NCBI GenBank assembly: GCA_036675275.1
Contig: JAKFFG010000083.1
Span: forward strand, 11,508 to 75,507
Reading direction: 5' to 3'
From: Pollutimonas sp036675275
GTDB lineage: Bacteria; Pseudomonadota; Gammaproteobacteria; Burkholderiales; Burkholderiaceae_B
DNA length: 64,000 nt
Shown here in pieces: positions 50,708-59,722 of this stretch (positions within the stretch are counted from its first letter, which is position 1; each line of letters starts with the position of its first letter). The notes under the pieces are model-generated. The model was not told the DNA's origin. It did no database searches and worked only from the letters and a program-made list of their open reading frames with translations. The position numbers and the translations under genes were made by a program.

Positions 50708-52312
50708 ATGCTCCCTTACTTCCATGCCTTGAAAGTTACCACCAAGATAGGCCTGCTTCTGGGATGCGCTATCGCTGGTATCTTCACCATCGCCGCCGTA
50801 TTCCTGATTTCAGAACGGTCGCTGATTCTCGAAGACCGGAAAGCGGCGGTCCGCCAGACCGTTCAAATAGCCGACACACTCATCAAGCATTTCCATGGCC
50901 GGCAACAGTCCGGTGAACTTACGCTGGAGCAGGCTCAGGCGCAAGCAAAAACCGCGCTTAGTCAACTACGATACAGTGGGAACGAATACTTTTGGATCAA
51001 TGACATGAAGTCAGTGTTCGTGATGCATCCATTCCTTCCAAAACTTGTGGGTGTCACGCCCCAAGAGCAAAAGAGTCCCGCTCTGGTGGCGTTGCTGAAT
51101 GCCTTTGTCGAGGTCGTCAAAACCCAGGAGGCCGGCTTTCACGTTTACAAATGGCCGAAGCCCAACCATAGCGAACCTGTGCCGAAAGTATCCTATGTCC
51201 AAGGCTTTGCGCCCTGGGGCTGGATCGTAGGTTCGGGCGTGTACACCGATGATGTCCATGCAATATTCATGGGTCGGTTATTCGAATTCCTTGCTTATGT
51301 ATTGATCATCGCATTCGTGCTGTTGGCCGCTGGCTTTGCCATTATTCGAAGTCTTTCCAGGCAGTTGGGCTCGGATCCCGGTTATGCCGCCCAAGTCGCA
51401 AACGAGATCGCTGAGGGTGACCTTTCGGTACCGATACACGTTCGCCCGGGCGATGACTCCAGCCTCATTTTTGCCATTCGGAATATGCGGGATAATCTGG
51501 CCAGAATAGTTTCTCAGGTGCGGGCCTGTACCGAGTCTATCTCTGGAGCTTCGACCCAGATTTCATCAGGGAGCCGCGATCTATCGGCTCGCGTAGAGCA
51601 ACAGGCCAGTTCTCTTACCCAAACTGCATCCGCCATGCAACAGATCACTGCCACGGTGCTGAGCACAACCGATAATGCGCAACAAGCCAATGAGCTTGCT
51701 TCATCGGCGGCACAAACGGCCAACAAGGCCAAACAAATCACCGACGACCTTGTCCATACAATGGGGTCAATCAACAGCTCATCTCGCAAGGTAGCCGAGA
51801 TTTTGAGCATAATCGACGGTATAGCGTTCCAGACGAATATCCTGGCGCTGAATGCCGCGGTAGAGGCAGCAAGAGCCGGCGAACAGGGACGCGGCTTTGC
51901 GGTAGTAGCCGGTGAGGTCAGAAGCCTTGCTCAGAAAAGCTCCCTTGCCGCTAAAGAGATAAAGATGCTCATCGACGATTCCGCGGACCAAGTTGCGGGT
52001 GGTACCAGTCTGGTCAACAATGCCGGCGCTATCATGGGCGACATCGTTTCCAGCGTACACAAGGTTTCCGCAGTTATCGATGAAATTTCCACGGCGAGCC
52101 GGGAACAAAGTACAGGTATAGGCGAAATCAATACAGCCGTAGGGCAGATGGATTCGACCACCCAGCAAAACGCAGCGCTTGTGAACGAATCGGCCGATGC
52201 AGCCGAGTCGCTCCGGATACTGGCCACGGACCTTGGCGCTATTGTCGGCAGTTTCAAATTGAACGCTGCTCAAGTAGCCCTGGCAATCGAGGGTGACCGG
52301 TCAACAGCTTAG
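50708..52312 (+). CDS. Methyl-accepting chemoreceptor with sCache domain
   Basis: 534 residues: transmembrane helix about residues 12-34, a periplasmic single-Cache (sCache_2) domain with GNEYFWINDMKSVFVMHPFLPKLVG and GFAPWGWIVGSGVYTDD, a second helix about 190-212, HAMP, then the cytoplasmic helices with the highly conserved tip AFQTNILALNAAVEAARAGEQGRGFAVVAGEVRSLAQKS. sCache_2 domains often sense small organic acids such as pyruvate. No C-terminal CheR/CheB-docking pentapeptide is present. No che genes adjacent. A TTGACA at 50634 could be a -35 site, but no matching -10 is visible. Confidence 0.95.
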   Translation: MLPYFHALKVTTKIGLLLGCAIAGIFTIAAVFLISERSLILEDRKAAVRQTVQIADTLIKHFHGRQQSGELTLEQAQAQAKTALSQLRYSGNEYFWINDMKSVFVMHPFLPKLVGVTPQEQKSPALVALLNAFVEVVKTQEAGFHVYKWPKPNHSEPVPKVSYVQGFAPWGWIVGSGVYTDDVHAIFMGRLFEFLAYVLIIAFVLLAAGFAIIRSLSRQLGSDPGYAAQVANEIAEGDLSVPIHVRPGDDSSLIFAIRNMRDNLARIVSQVRACTESISGASTQISSGSRDLSARVEQQASSLTQTASAMQQITATVLSTTDNAQQANELASSAAQTANKAKQITDDLVHTMGSINSSSRKVAEILSIIDGIAFQTNILALNAAVEAARAGEQGRGFAVVAGEVRSLAQKSSLAAKEIKMLIDDSADQVAGGTSLVNNAGAIMGDIVSSVHKVSAVIDEISTASREQSTGIGEINTAVGQMDSTTQQNAALVNESADAAESLRILATDLGAIVGSFKLNAAQVALAIEGDRSTA

Positions 52313-52344
52313 TCAAGATCAATTGCACGACAGAATGGACGCTC

Positions 52345-53271
52345 ATGACGCAACAGCAAACTGCATATCGTCGGAAAAACACATGGCTGTTCCCCCTGCT
52401 TCTCCTTCTGTCCGGCGGATTGTTGCTGGGGCTGTCTACCAACCTGGCCAAGGTGGCTGGCGAAGCCGGCCTCGCGCCGCTGGCATTTCTCGGCTGGTCA
52501 ATTTCCGGTGCAGCCGTAATTTTGCTCATCGTGGCGACACTACGCCGCAGCCCTCCTCCGGTCAACGGTCGTACATTGCGCTATTACGCAATATCTGCAC
52601 TGGTCAGCGTCGCCGGCTCGAATTTCATTTTTTTTTCCGCGATTCCGCATGTGGGTGCCAGTTTCGTAGCGATGATCATAACGCTGCCGCCACTGCTGAC
52701 TTACGTTGGCGCGTTAGCCCTCCGAGTGGAACGTTTCCAGGCGATTCGTGCCGCGGGCGTAACGGCGGCACTCGTCGGCGCAGGGGTGCTCGCCGTAAGT
52801 CAATTGACGGCACCGGACGCAGACATTTTCTGGATTCTTGTTGCGCTTGCTGGTCCGGTCTTATTGGCCGTTGGCAATCTCTATAGGACCCTAAGCTGGC
52901 CCGCAGGTGTTTCGGCCGAAGCACTGGCGCCCGGCATGGTGGCGGGGGCTGCAATCATGCTGCTGCTGGCAGGCTTGCTGCCTGGCTACTCCCTGGCCAT
53001 ACCGACGGACCGAAGCCTGCCGCTCATCCTGATCATTATTCAGGCACTGATTTTTGCCGCTCAATTCCAGTTGCTTTTCCTTCTGCAGAAAACGGGTGGC
53101 CCCGTTCTATTGAGTCTTCTTGGTTCGGTCGGCGCGATCGTTGGTGTGCCGGTCGCCATCCTTCTGCAGAACGAGGCACCTCCACTGGGTTTGATTCCTA
53201 GCGCGGCTCTGATTGCCACCGGCGTAGCCATGGTCACAGCGGGCCACGCAAAAGCACAACCTAAAAAATAA
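52345..53271 (+). CDS. DMT-superfamily (EamA) transporter
   Basis: 308 residues with about ten transmembrane helices in two EamA repeats (GGLLLGLSTNLAKVAGEAGLAPLAFLGWS and VLLAVGNLYRTLSWPAG...). EamA proteins export or import amino acids, metabolites or drugs; substrate unknown. The ribosome site is weak (GGACGCTC). It begins 32 bases after the chemoreceptor stop, so the two may be on one mRNA; no functional link is known. Confidence 0.9.
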   Translation: MTQQQTAYRRKNTWLFPLLLLLSGGLLLGLSTNLAKVAGEAGLAPLAFLGWSISGAAVILLIVATLRRSPPPVNGRTLRYYAISALVSVAGSNFIFFSAIPHVGASFVAMIITLPPLLTYVGALALRVERFQAIRAAGVTAALVGAGVLAVSQLTAPDADIFWILVALAGPVLLAVGNLYRTLSWPAGVSAEALAPGMVAGAAIMLLLAGLLPGYSLAIPTDRSLPLILIIIQALIFAAQFQLLFLLQKTGGPVLLSLLGSVGAIVGVPVAILLQNEAPPLGLIPSAALIATGVAMVTAGHAKAQPKK

Positions 53272-53344
53272 TGTTCAGGACATAAAGGAAATATTGCGCG
53301 CTTGTCAGCACCAATATGAGCCATGGCACTGAACCAATCAGCCA

Positions 53345-53926
53345 TCATTTTTTTGTGGGTTCCGGCGCCGGCGCATAAGTCAGTTTGCCATCTTCGACCC
53401 GCGCTGGCGAAGTCATAGGATGCGCGACCGCATGCTTATCGTCCATGATGTGCAGCACTTTGACGCCACGCACGCATAGCGCATCGGACACCATGGATCG
53501 ATGGCAACGCCACCAGACCGCCTCGGCACACATCAGCGCGGCATTTGATACGCTGGCTACTTCAAGAAGCGCTTCAAGCCCTTCCGTGAAGTCGGGAGTC
53601 GACATGTAGTCGGCGTAGCCGCGAAACGACGCGTTGCGCCACGCGGTATTGGGCGAATCCTCGCTGGTGCGCCGGCGTCCGCCCAATATCTGGAACCATT
53701 GATAGGCAATGCCATGATCTCGCAGTGTGGCTGCCAAAGCGTCTTTGCCATATTGAGGATATTTGCGGGATCCCGGGAAGCTTCGCACATCCACGACGGT
53801 CTCAATTCCGTACTCGGCAAGGAGGGCAAGAAACTCCTCAATGGGGCGGGTCGAGTGGCCGATCGTCCAGATCGTTTCCACACCGTGCGCTTTTGCGCTT
53901 TTTGATTTAGCCGCTGAGCTTGGCAT
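53345..53926 (-). CDS. DUF488 protein
   Basis: 193 residues of the DUF488 family: IWTIGHSTRPIEEFLALLAEYGIETVVDVRSFPGSRKYPQYG, ILGGRR, FRGYADYMSTPDFTEGLEAL, and the conserved C-terminal CAEAVWWRCHRSMVSDAL, in which Cys, Glu and Cys-His-Arg form a likely catalytic or metal site. The function is unproven; the pattern resembles Rossmann-like enzymes. The C-terminus is Pro-rich. It is convergent with the EamA gene (73 bases) and divergent from the Tag-like gene. Confidence 0.9.
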   Translation of the reverse strand: MPSSAAKSKSAKAHGVETIWTIGHSTRPIEEFLALLAEYGIETVVDVRSFPGSRKYPQYGKDALAATLRDHGIAYQWFQILGGRRRTSEDSPNTAWRNASFRGYADYMSTPDFTEGLEALLEVASVSNAALMCAEAVWWRCHRSMVSDALCVRGVKVLHIMDDKHAVAHPMTSPARVEDGKLTYAPAPEPTKK

Positions 53927-54112
53927 ATCAGTCGGTTTCGCGCGATTCCGCAGGCAAGGACATCGCGATTTGATAAGTTTTCAACGTTACAGGTTTTTTG
54001 ATCATGGCTGCCGCTCCGTTATGAACTCACGGGCAACGACCGCCAGGCCCGCATGATCTACTATAACGTCATCGCCTTGCACACTCTATTCAGATGTGGA
54101 TTCAGGAATACC

Positions 54113-54568
54113 ATGACCCTATCCATAGTGGACGGCTGGAATCCATTAGGCGGCAAGCCTCCAGTCGACGACAATCAAATTTTCGAGGTCCTGACCGCGG
54201 CGGTTTTTCAGGCACGCTTCAGGCCCGATGTGGTGCGTGCACGCTGGCCGAGCATCGACCGCGGTTTTGCAAGTTTCGACGTACAAACGGTTGCGGGCTG
54301 GCCTGATGAGAAATTGACAGAACTTCTGCAATTCGAGGGCATGATACGAAACCCGAAGAAAATCCGTGCGACGCTACGCAACGCCCGCGAACTGGAAGCT
54401 ATTGGTCGGCGGCATGGAAGTGCACGGGCTTATCTGCTCTCGTTTGGAGAAGATGAAGATGCCCTGGTTCAGGACATCGATACCTGGGCGCACTACATTG
54501 GCGCGCCATCGATTCGGTGGTTCGTGCGTGGCGTGCTGCCGATCGGCAGTGAAGCGAGCAACTCATAA
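54113..54568 (+). CDS. Tag-like DNA-3-methyladenine glycosylase I family protein
   Basis: 151 residues resembling the core of Tag: PVDDNQIFEVLTAAVFQARFRPDVVRARWPSI, then FEGMIRNPKKIRATLRNARELEAI, which in Tag forms the helix-hairpin-helix region. It lacks the N-terminal zinc-binding CxW start of Tag (MxRCxW...YHDxEWG), and the C-terminal zinc ligands are also missing, so it belongs to the shorter Tag-like branch whose activity is not proven. The start at 54113 follows AGGA. It is divergent from the DUF488 gene. Confidence 0.78.
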   Translation: MTLSIVDGWNPLGGKPPVDDNQIFEVLTAAVFQARFRPDVVRARWPSIDRGFASFDVQTVAGWPDEKLTELLQFEGMIRNPKKIRATLRNARELEAIGRRHGSARAYLLSFGEDEDALVQDIDTWAHYIGAPSIRWFVRGVLPIGSEASNS

Positions 54569-54614
54569 CCATGATGAAGCAACGGCGATATGACTGCATC
54601 GACCGATCAAGAAA

Positions 54615-55751
54615 TTACGCCAGCCAATCCAGTATTGCTTGCCGGTCCGCGTCCAGACCGGGCACGGTGTCGGCAATATCGGGGAGGCCACCGGAAAAAC
54701 GCACAGGAAAGAATGGCCTGAAGCCTGTTGTAGTGCCACACGGTGTATGCAGACCCTGCGCAAGCACATGCGGGTCTTGCGCAATCTCGTCATGCTCGAG
54801 CACCGGCGCCCACGGTATGTCCGTCCCTTCGAAGCAGGCCTTCCATTCTCGTCGCGACTTGCTGGCAAAGATAATGTTCAACGCATCGTGAAGCGCGCGT
54901 TTATTCGCCATGCGCAGCGAACGGGTACTGTAAGCGCCCGACGCGAGGACGGGGAACTCAGCGCTCAAGCGGTCGCGCAGTGCATTCCAGAATTTTTCCT
55001 CCAGAATGCCCAGGGCAATATATCGACCATCGGCCGTCTTGAACAGATCGTTATCCGGCATGATATGCGCCATCGCGTCCAAGTCGTCGCCGGTCCGTCT
55101 CAACATCATGTCGATACCAGGCAAGGTCCACGCCAGCGTACTGCCATGCAGGGACACGTCCAGATGCTGGCCATGTCCGCTTTGCTCGGCAGTCATTATC
55201 GCCACCACCATGGATAGCGCGGCATACATGGATCCGCAATAGTCCGACAGTCGTACGCGGGGGCGGCCCACCACATCATCGATCTGCGATGGAACCGCCC
55301 AGTATCCCGCCAGGGCGAGGTAATTCAAGTCGTGTCCCGGCCGTTGCGCATAGGGTCCTGTCTGGCCAAAACCCGTAATCGAACACATGACCAACGCGGG
55401 ATTGACACGTTGTAGCGTCTCGTAATCCAATCCAAGGCGCGACATGACTCCGGGGCGGAATCCCTCGATCAATCCATGCGCACGCCTTACCAGGCGCAAT
55501 AATATTGCCCTGTCGCCCCCTTGCTTCAGGTCCAGAGCGATGGACAGCTTGCCCCGGTTGTATTTCGCGAAGGTGTCGTGGCCCAGCGTACGCGCGCTGT
55601 CTCCGGTCCCCGGCCGTTCCACTTTGATTACAGTGGCGCCCAACTGCCCAAGCAGCATTGCGGTATGAGGGCCCGGATGGAGCTGACCCAGGTCGAGCAG
55701 CACTTTTCCGCTCAAGCAGGTCAAATTAGACATGGCGGCGTTATCCGGCAT
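54615..55751 (-). CDS. CaiB/BaiF-type (family III) CoA-transferase
   Basis: 378 residues: LLDLGQLHPGPHTAMLLGQLGATVIKVERPGTGDSAR at the N-terminus, NRGKLSIALDLK, HGLIEGFRPGVMSRLGLDYETL, and the active-site region GFGQTGPYAQRPGHDLNYLALAGYWAV with the catalytic Asp of GHDLNYLA near residue 148. It moves CoA between acids. Its ATG overlaps the stop of the acyl-CoA dehydrogenase gene by one base (TAATG), so the two are translationally coupled. An internal ATG (MSNLTCL) would shorten it by six residues. Confidence 0.92.
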   Translation of the reverse strand: MPDNAAMSNLTCLSGKVLLDLGQLHPGPHTAMLLGQLGATVIKVERPGTGDSARTLGHDTFAKYNRGKLSIALDLKQGGDRAILLRLVRRAHGLIEGFRPGVMSRLGLDYETLQRVNPALVMCSITGFGQTGPYAQRPGHDLNYLALAGYWAVPSQIDDVVGRPRVRLSDYCGSMYAALSMVVAIMTAEQSGHGQHLDVSLHGSTLAWTLPGIDMMLRRTGDDLDAMAHIMPDNDLFKTADGRYIALGILEEKFWNALRDRLSAEFPVLASGAYSTRSLRMANKRALHDALNIIFASKSRREWKACFEGTDIPWAPVLEHDEIAQDPHVLAQGLHTPCGTTTGFRPFFPVRFSGGLPDIADTVPGLDADRQAILDWLA

Positions 55752-56914
55752 TACGAAAGTATCGCTTTGGCGATCGTATTGCGTTGTATTTCACTGGTGC
55801 CCGTCACTATCCTGTACAGGCGCAAGCGCCTGAAGATGAATTCCACAGGATGATTCTTGGTGACGCCCACGTTGCCATGGATTTGCATGGCCTTGTCGGC
55901 GATCTCGAAACACTTCTCGGATACGAAAAGCTTGCACATCGACGCTTCCTTCCGTATGTCTTCGCCCGCATCGGCCTTCCGGGCCGTTTCCATGATCATG
56001 CTGGTACATGCGTAGAGTCCCGTCGCCATATCGGCCAGCATGTGCTGGATGGCCTGAAAACGACTGATCGGGCCCCCGAACTGCTGCCGCTTCCCGGCAT
56101 AATCCACAGCAAGGTTATATGCCTGTCGGGCCAGCCCCGTCATTGTGGGACAGTGCAGCAAGCGGTTGACGCTGATCCGGCCCATGGCTGTCTTGAAACC
56201 TTGCCCTTCCGCTCCCAGCAGATTGCCGCACGGAACCCGCACATCACGGAATTCGATATCAGCATCGACATGCTGGCCGGTCATGGGCAGATAGTCATAA
56301 GTCAAGCTTACACCTGGCCGATCCAGCTCAATCAAGATTGCCGAAATACCTTCGGGGCCCTTGTCCGGGTCGGTGACACACATCGTGATCGCATAGTCGG
56401 CAAAGGCCGAAGCACTGATATAGTGCTTGCGACCATTGATGACATAGTCTTGTCCGTCGCGCACGGCCCGCGTTTGAATACTGGCTGCATCAGAACCTGA
56501 TTCCGGCTCGGTCATTGCGAAGCAAGTACCGAGCTCACCGCGAACGACCGGAAGTATGAACTTTTCAATCTGGCTCGGCGTAGCATATTTGATGAGATTG
56601 CCGATTCGAGCAGGACCTCCCCAATCTCCAAGCACATGCGGAAAAAGAATGGCACCTGAAGCGGCCACGTCGTCCTTGAGCACGCAGATGTCTTGAATAC
56701 GCATGCTTTGTCCACCGAGTTCCCGGGGCACCTGCAAGCCGTAGAATCCCAGTTCGCGCGCACGCCGCCAGACGCCGCGCACCACTTCCTTTGAAAAACG
56801 GTCTTCGTAGGTATAGCCTTGGGCGCGCTCATACGGAATCAATTCCTGCGTCAAGTAATCGTGCAGTTTTGCGCGTAAAGTGTCCAAGTGCGCATGACTT
56901 GTAGTGTCGTCCAT
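55751..56914 (-). CDS. Acyl-CoA dehydrogenase-family flavoprotein
   Basis: 387 residues with a standard fold: CFAMTEPESGSDAASIQTRAV, INGRKHYISASAFADYAI (FAD/substrate site), LIELDRPGVSL, GRISVNRLLHCPTMTGLARQAYNLAVDYAGKRQQFGGPISRFQAIQHMLADMAT and RRLRLYRIVTGTSEIQRNTIAKAIL. The catalytic Glu normally found in the YEGTSEIQR position is Thr here (VTGTSEIQR), so the base must lie elsewhere or the reaction differs. FAD-dependent alpha,beta-dehydrogenation of an acyl-CoA is expected. The ATG at 56914 fits the family; it is divergent from the LysR gene and coupled to the CoA-transferase. Confidence 0.92.
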   Translation of the reverse strand: MDDTTSHAHLDTLRAKLHDYLTQELIPYERAQGYTYEDRFSKEVVRGVWRRARELGFYGLQVPRELGGQSMRIQDICVLKDDVAASGAILFPHVLGDWGGPARIGNLIKYATPSQIEKFILPVVRGELGTCFAMTEPESGSDAASIQTRAVRDGQDYVINGRKHYISASAFADYAITMCVTDPDKGPEGISAILIELDRPGVSLTYDYLPMTGQHVDADIEFRDVRVPCGNLLGAEGQGFKTAMGRISVNRLLHCPTMTGLARQAYNLAVDYAGKRQQFGGPISRFQAIQHMLADMATGLYACTSMIMETARKADAGEDIRKEASMCKLFVSEKCFEIADKAMQIHGNVGVTKNHPVEFIFRRLRLYRIVTGTSEIQRNTIAKAILS

Positions 56915-57014
56915 GTTTAGTCTCGTTTTCCTCGATAGGGAAAGCACATGTTGACATCGCCTGTATCGATGGTGGATTATCCAATCGCAAAACTCAATAA
57001 CGCTGAGGAATAAG

Positions 57015-57929
57015 GTGCGTCTCGAAGATTTGAATTATTTCCTGGCCGTCGCAGAGTCCGGCCATATGGGGCGCGCGTCCGAAAAGCTCGGACAGACACA
57101 GCCTGCACTGACCAAAGGCATACAGCGGCTGGAAAAAGAACTGAACCTGCAACTGTTCGAGCGCACGCCAAAAGGTATGCAGCTGACCACGGTAGGCCAG
57201 GCCTTTTTCGAGCGTATCCACAATGTGCAATTGGGTCTGCACGAGGCGATCCAGGAAGCACAGGATATGCATCTGGGCAGCAAAGGCCTGTTGCGGGTGG
57301 GCGTGCCACCCAATTATGCGAACTATTTTTCAGCTACGTGTGAGCTGCTGTTGCGCCAGCGCCCGGCCGCGCGCGTACAAGTCACCTTGGGGATGAACGA
57401 CCAACTGTTTTCGGCCTTGCGCGTTGGCGATCTTGATTTGTGTATTAGCGGACAGCACAATCCGGCCAACCCAGATCTCGAACAACAGGCTCTCTTCGCG
57501 GACGATCTGCATATCGTTGCGCGCGAAGGCCACCCGCTGTTCTTCCTGCCGAAACTGCGCTTTGCAGATTTGGCCGAAGGGTCGTGGATCCTGCCGCGAA
57601 CCCAGATCGTAGCGAGGCAATGGGTCGATGCGCGGTTTATAGAGCATGGACTTCCCGCGCCCAACGTCGTGGTGGAGTCCAATTCATCGAGCGCCGCGTT
57701 GTTAAGCATGGTGCGCACGACAGACCTGCTTACTATTGCCACCGAATCTTCGCTACGTCAACTAGGCCGCAAGGGACTGCGCGCAATCCCCTTGCGGGAA
57801 GCGTCATGGCGCCGGGTGGTCGGCATTACAACCCGGCGCGGCGCCTACCTGTCACCATTGGTGCTGCGCTTTATCGAACTGCTGCAGCAGCACAAGCCGC
57901 AGGGCCTTGTGCCTGCATCAGACCTGTAA
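57015..57929 (+). CDS. LysR-family regulator of the acyl-CoA block
   Basis: 304 residues: HTH LEDLNYFLAVAESGHMGRASEKLGQTQPALTKGIQRLEKELNLQLFER and a full effector domain. It begins at a GTG preceded by GAGGAA. It is divergent from the acyl-CoA dehydrogenase/CoA-transferase pair, with 100 bases between, and convergent with the AMP-forming ligase (7 bases apart). It probably controls both neighbours, as LysR proteins commonly bind the divergent spacer. The effector is likely a CoA ester or its free acid. Confidence 0.92.
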   Translation: MRLEDLNYFLAVAESGHMGRASEKLGQTQPALTKGIQRLEKELNLQLFERTPKGMQLTTVGQAFFERIHNVQLGLHEAIQEAQDMHLGSKGLLRVGVPPNYANYFSATCELLLRQRPAARVQVTLGMNDQLFSALRVGDLDLCISGQHNPANPDLEQQALFADDLHIVAREGHPLFFLPKLRFADLAEGSWILPRTQIVARQWVDARFIEHGLPAPNVVVESNSSSAALLSMVRTTDLLTIATESSLRQLGRKGLRAIPLREASWRRVVGITTRRGAYLSPLVLRFIELLQQHKPQGLVPASDL

Positions 57930-57936
57930 ACTTGGC

Positions 57937-59490
57937 TTAACCGACACGGCGCTCGTTGCCGCTCCAATACGGATCCTTAAGCTCCTTTCTCGAAATCTTG
58001 CCGTTGGCATTCTTTGGAAGCTCAGGCAACAACTCGATGGAGCGCGGCTTTTTGAAGTCGGCAAGCAAAGCCTTGCAGTGAGCAGCCAAACTTTCCATGC
58101 TGGCCTGAGCGCCCGGCTTGAGGACGACCGCCGCCTTGATGGATTCGCCCCAGATATCGTCCGGTACGCCAAACACGCAAGCCTCGTACACCTCAGGGTG
58201 CTGGTACAACGCCTGCTCGACCTCCGTAGGGTAAACATTAAAACCGCCGGAAATGATCATATCTTTCTTGCGGTCCACAATGTACAGATATCCCTCGTCG
58301 TCCATGCGTGCCAGGTCGCCTGTATGGCACCAACCGTCGCGCAGCGCTTGCGCGCTCAAGTCGGGCTCGCGCCAATAGCCGGCAAACACATCCGGGCCCC
58401 GCACGACGATTTCACCAATTTCACCCGAAGCCACCTGCTTGCCGTCCTCACCAAGCAAACGTAGATCGGTTTCGCCAAATGCCCGCCCGCAGGACAACAA
58501 TAAATGCTCATCGCCCTGCATGGCTCTCGCATGGTCCTCGGTGCTGAGCAGCACCATGCCGCCCGTGGTCTCCCCTGCTCCGTAGCCCTGGCTCAATACG
58601 GGCCCCAGAGCTTCCCATGCTTCCCGGATCCGAGCCGGCGCCATAGGCGCGGCGCCATAGGAAAGCTGGCGCAGGGCGCTCAGGTCGTAACGATGCAAGG
58701 CCGGGTGGGCGATCAGCATGTTGATCATGGTCGGTACCATAAACGTGAACGCCGCGCGGTAGTGTTGCGCCGATTCCAAAAAGCGCTCAGGGTCGAACTT
58801 TTCGTGCAAAAGTATGGTGCCGCCCTGGAACAGGAAGGGCTGCATGAACATACCGCTCGCATGAGTAATCGGCCCGGCAAGCGCCAGTACATCCCCCGGC
58901 TGGGCGCGCATGCGTCCCATGGCTACCTTGCGCAAAGAGGCCAGGCGATTCCCGACGGTTTGCATGGCGGCCTTGAGCTTCCCGGTCGAGCCGGAGGTAA
59001 AGTGCAACACCGCCAGGTCGTCGGCCTGCATCGGAACATCCACTATGCGGTCGGCTGCTGCCTGAAGCAAACACTCGTATTCGCTGGCTTCTCCATAAGT
59101 GGCGGCAAGACCGACCACTTGTTGCAGTGAAGCCATGTCCGCGGCCACTGATTCGGCGGCGTCCCGATGAGGCGGATCCACCAGTATGACCCTTGCCTCT
59201 GCGTTGTTCACGGTATCGGCCAGCTCCGCCGGAGAGAGACGAGCATTGAGCGCCACCTTGACCAAGCCTGCCTTATAGAGCGCACATTCCAGCTCGATGA
59301 TCTCGGGCCGGTTCCATGCCTGGATTGCGACCCGGTCTCCTTTGTTCAAGCCCAGACCAAGCAGGGCGTTGGCCAGACGATTGGAGCGCGCCTCCAGTTC
59401 CCCGTAGGTAATGACGCGATCATTGAAGATGATGGCGGGCTTGTCGCGCCAATAAAGTGCGTTGCGGCTGACAAAACGTCCTTGATTCAT
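57937..59490 (-). CDS. AMP-forming acyl-CoA ligase
   Basis: 517 residues of the ANL superfamily: the P-loop FTSGSTGKLKAAMQT, the SYGAAPMAP block, YGAGETTGG, GWCHTGDLARMDDEGYLYIVDRKKDMIISGGFNVYP and the C-terminal catalytic Lys in KNANGKISRKEL. It activates an organic acid with ATP to an acyl-AMP and then a CoA ester. The start at 59490 follows GAGG. A short-to-medium or aromatic acid is likely because of the catabolic context, but the substrate is unknown. It is divergent from a Bug receptor 232 bases away that may bring in the acid. Confidence 0.93.
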   Translation of the reverse strand: MNQGRFVSRNALYWRDKPAIIFNDRVITYGELEARSNRLANALLGLGLNKGDRVAIQAWNRPEIIELECALYKAGLVKVALNARLSPAELADTVNNAEARVILVDPPHRDAAESVAADMASLQQVVGLAATYGEASEYECLLQAAADRIVDVPMQADDLAVLHFTSGSTGKLKAAMQTVGNRLASLRKVAMGRMRAQPGDVLALAGPITHASGMFMQPFLFQGGTILLHEKFDPERFLESAQHYRAAFTFMVPTMINMLIAHPALHRYDLSALRQLSYGAAPMAPARIREAWEALGPVLSQGYGAGETTGGMVLLSTEDHARAMQGDEHLLLSCGRAFGETDLRLLGEDGKQVASGEIGEIVVRGPDVFAGYWREPDLSAQALRDGWCHTGDLARMDDEGYLYIVDRKKDMIISGGFNVYPTEVEQALYQHPEVYEACVFGVPDDIWGESIKAAVVLKPGAQASMESLAAHCKALLADFKKPRSIELLPELPKNANGKISRKELKDPYWSGNERRVG

Positions 59491-59722
59491 GAAGAGGGAC
59501 CTCGAAAAGAATGAGATCCTATGGTGAACTTGGGAAGTACGGAATGGAATAACGGTTCCCTGTGTTCTCATGACGAAACGTTATCGAGTGGCAGCCTCAT
59601 GCCGGCTCGTTATGGAATCACGGTTTCAGGGAATAGGACTGACGCAGCCCCTGAAGTATAAATGTTGCTTTCGGCGAGACCATATGCCCGACCGGAAACA
59701 CTACAACAACAGGAGACACTGT

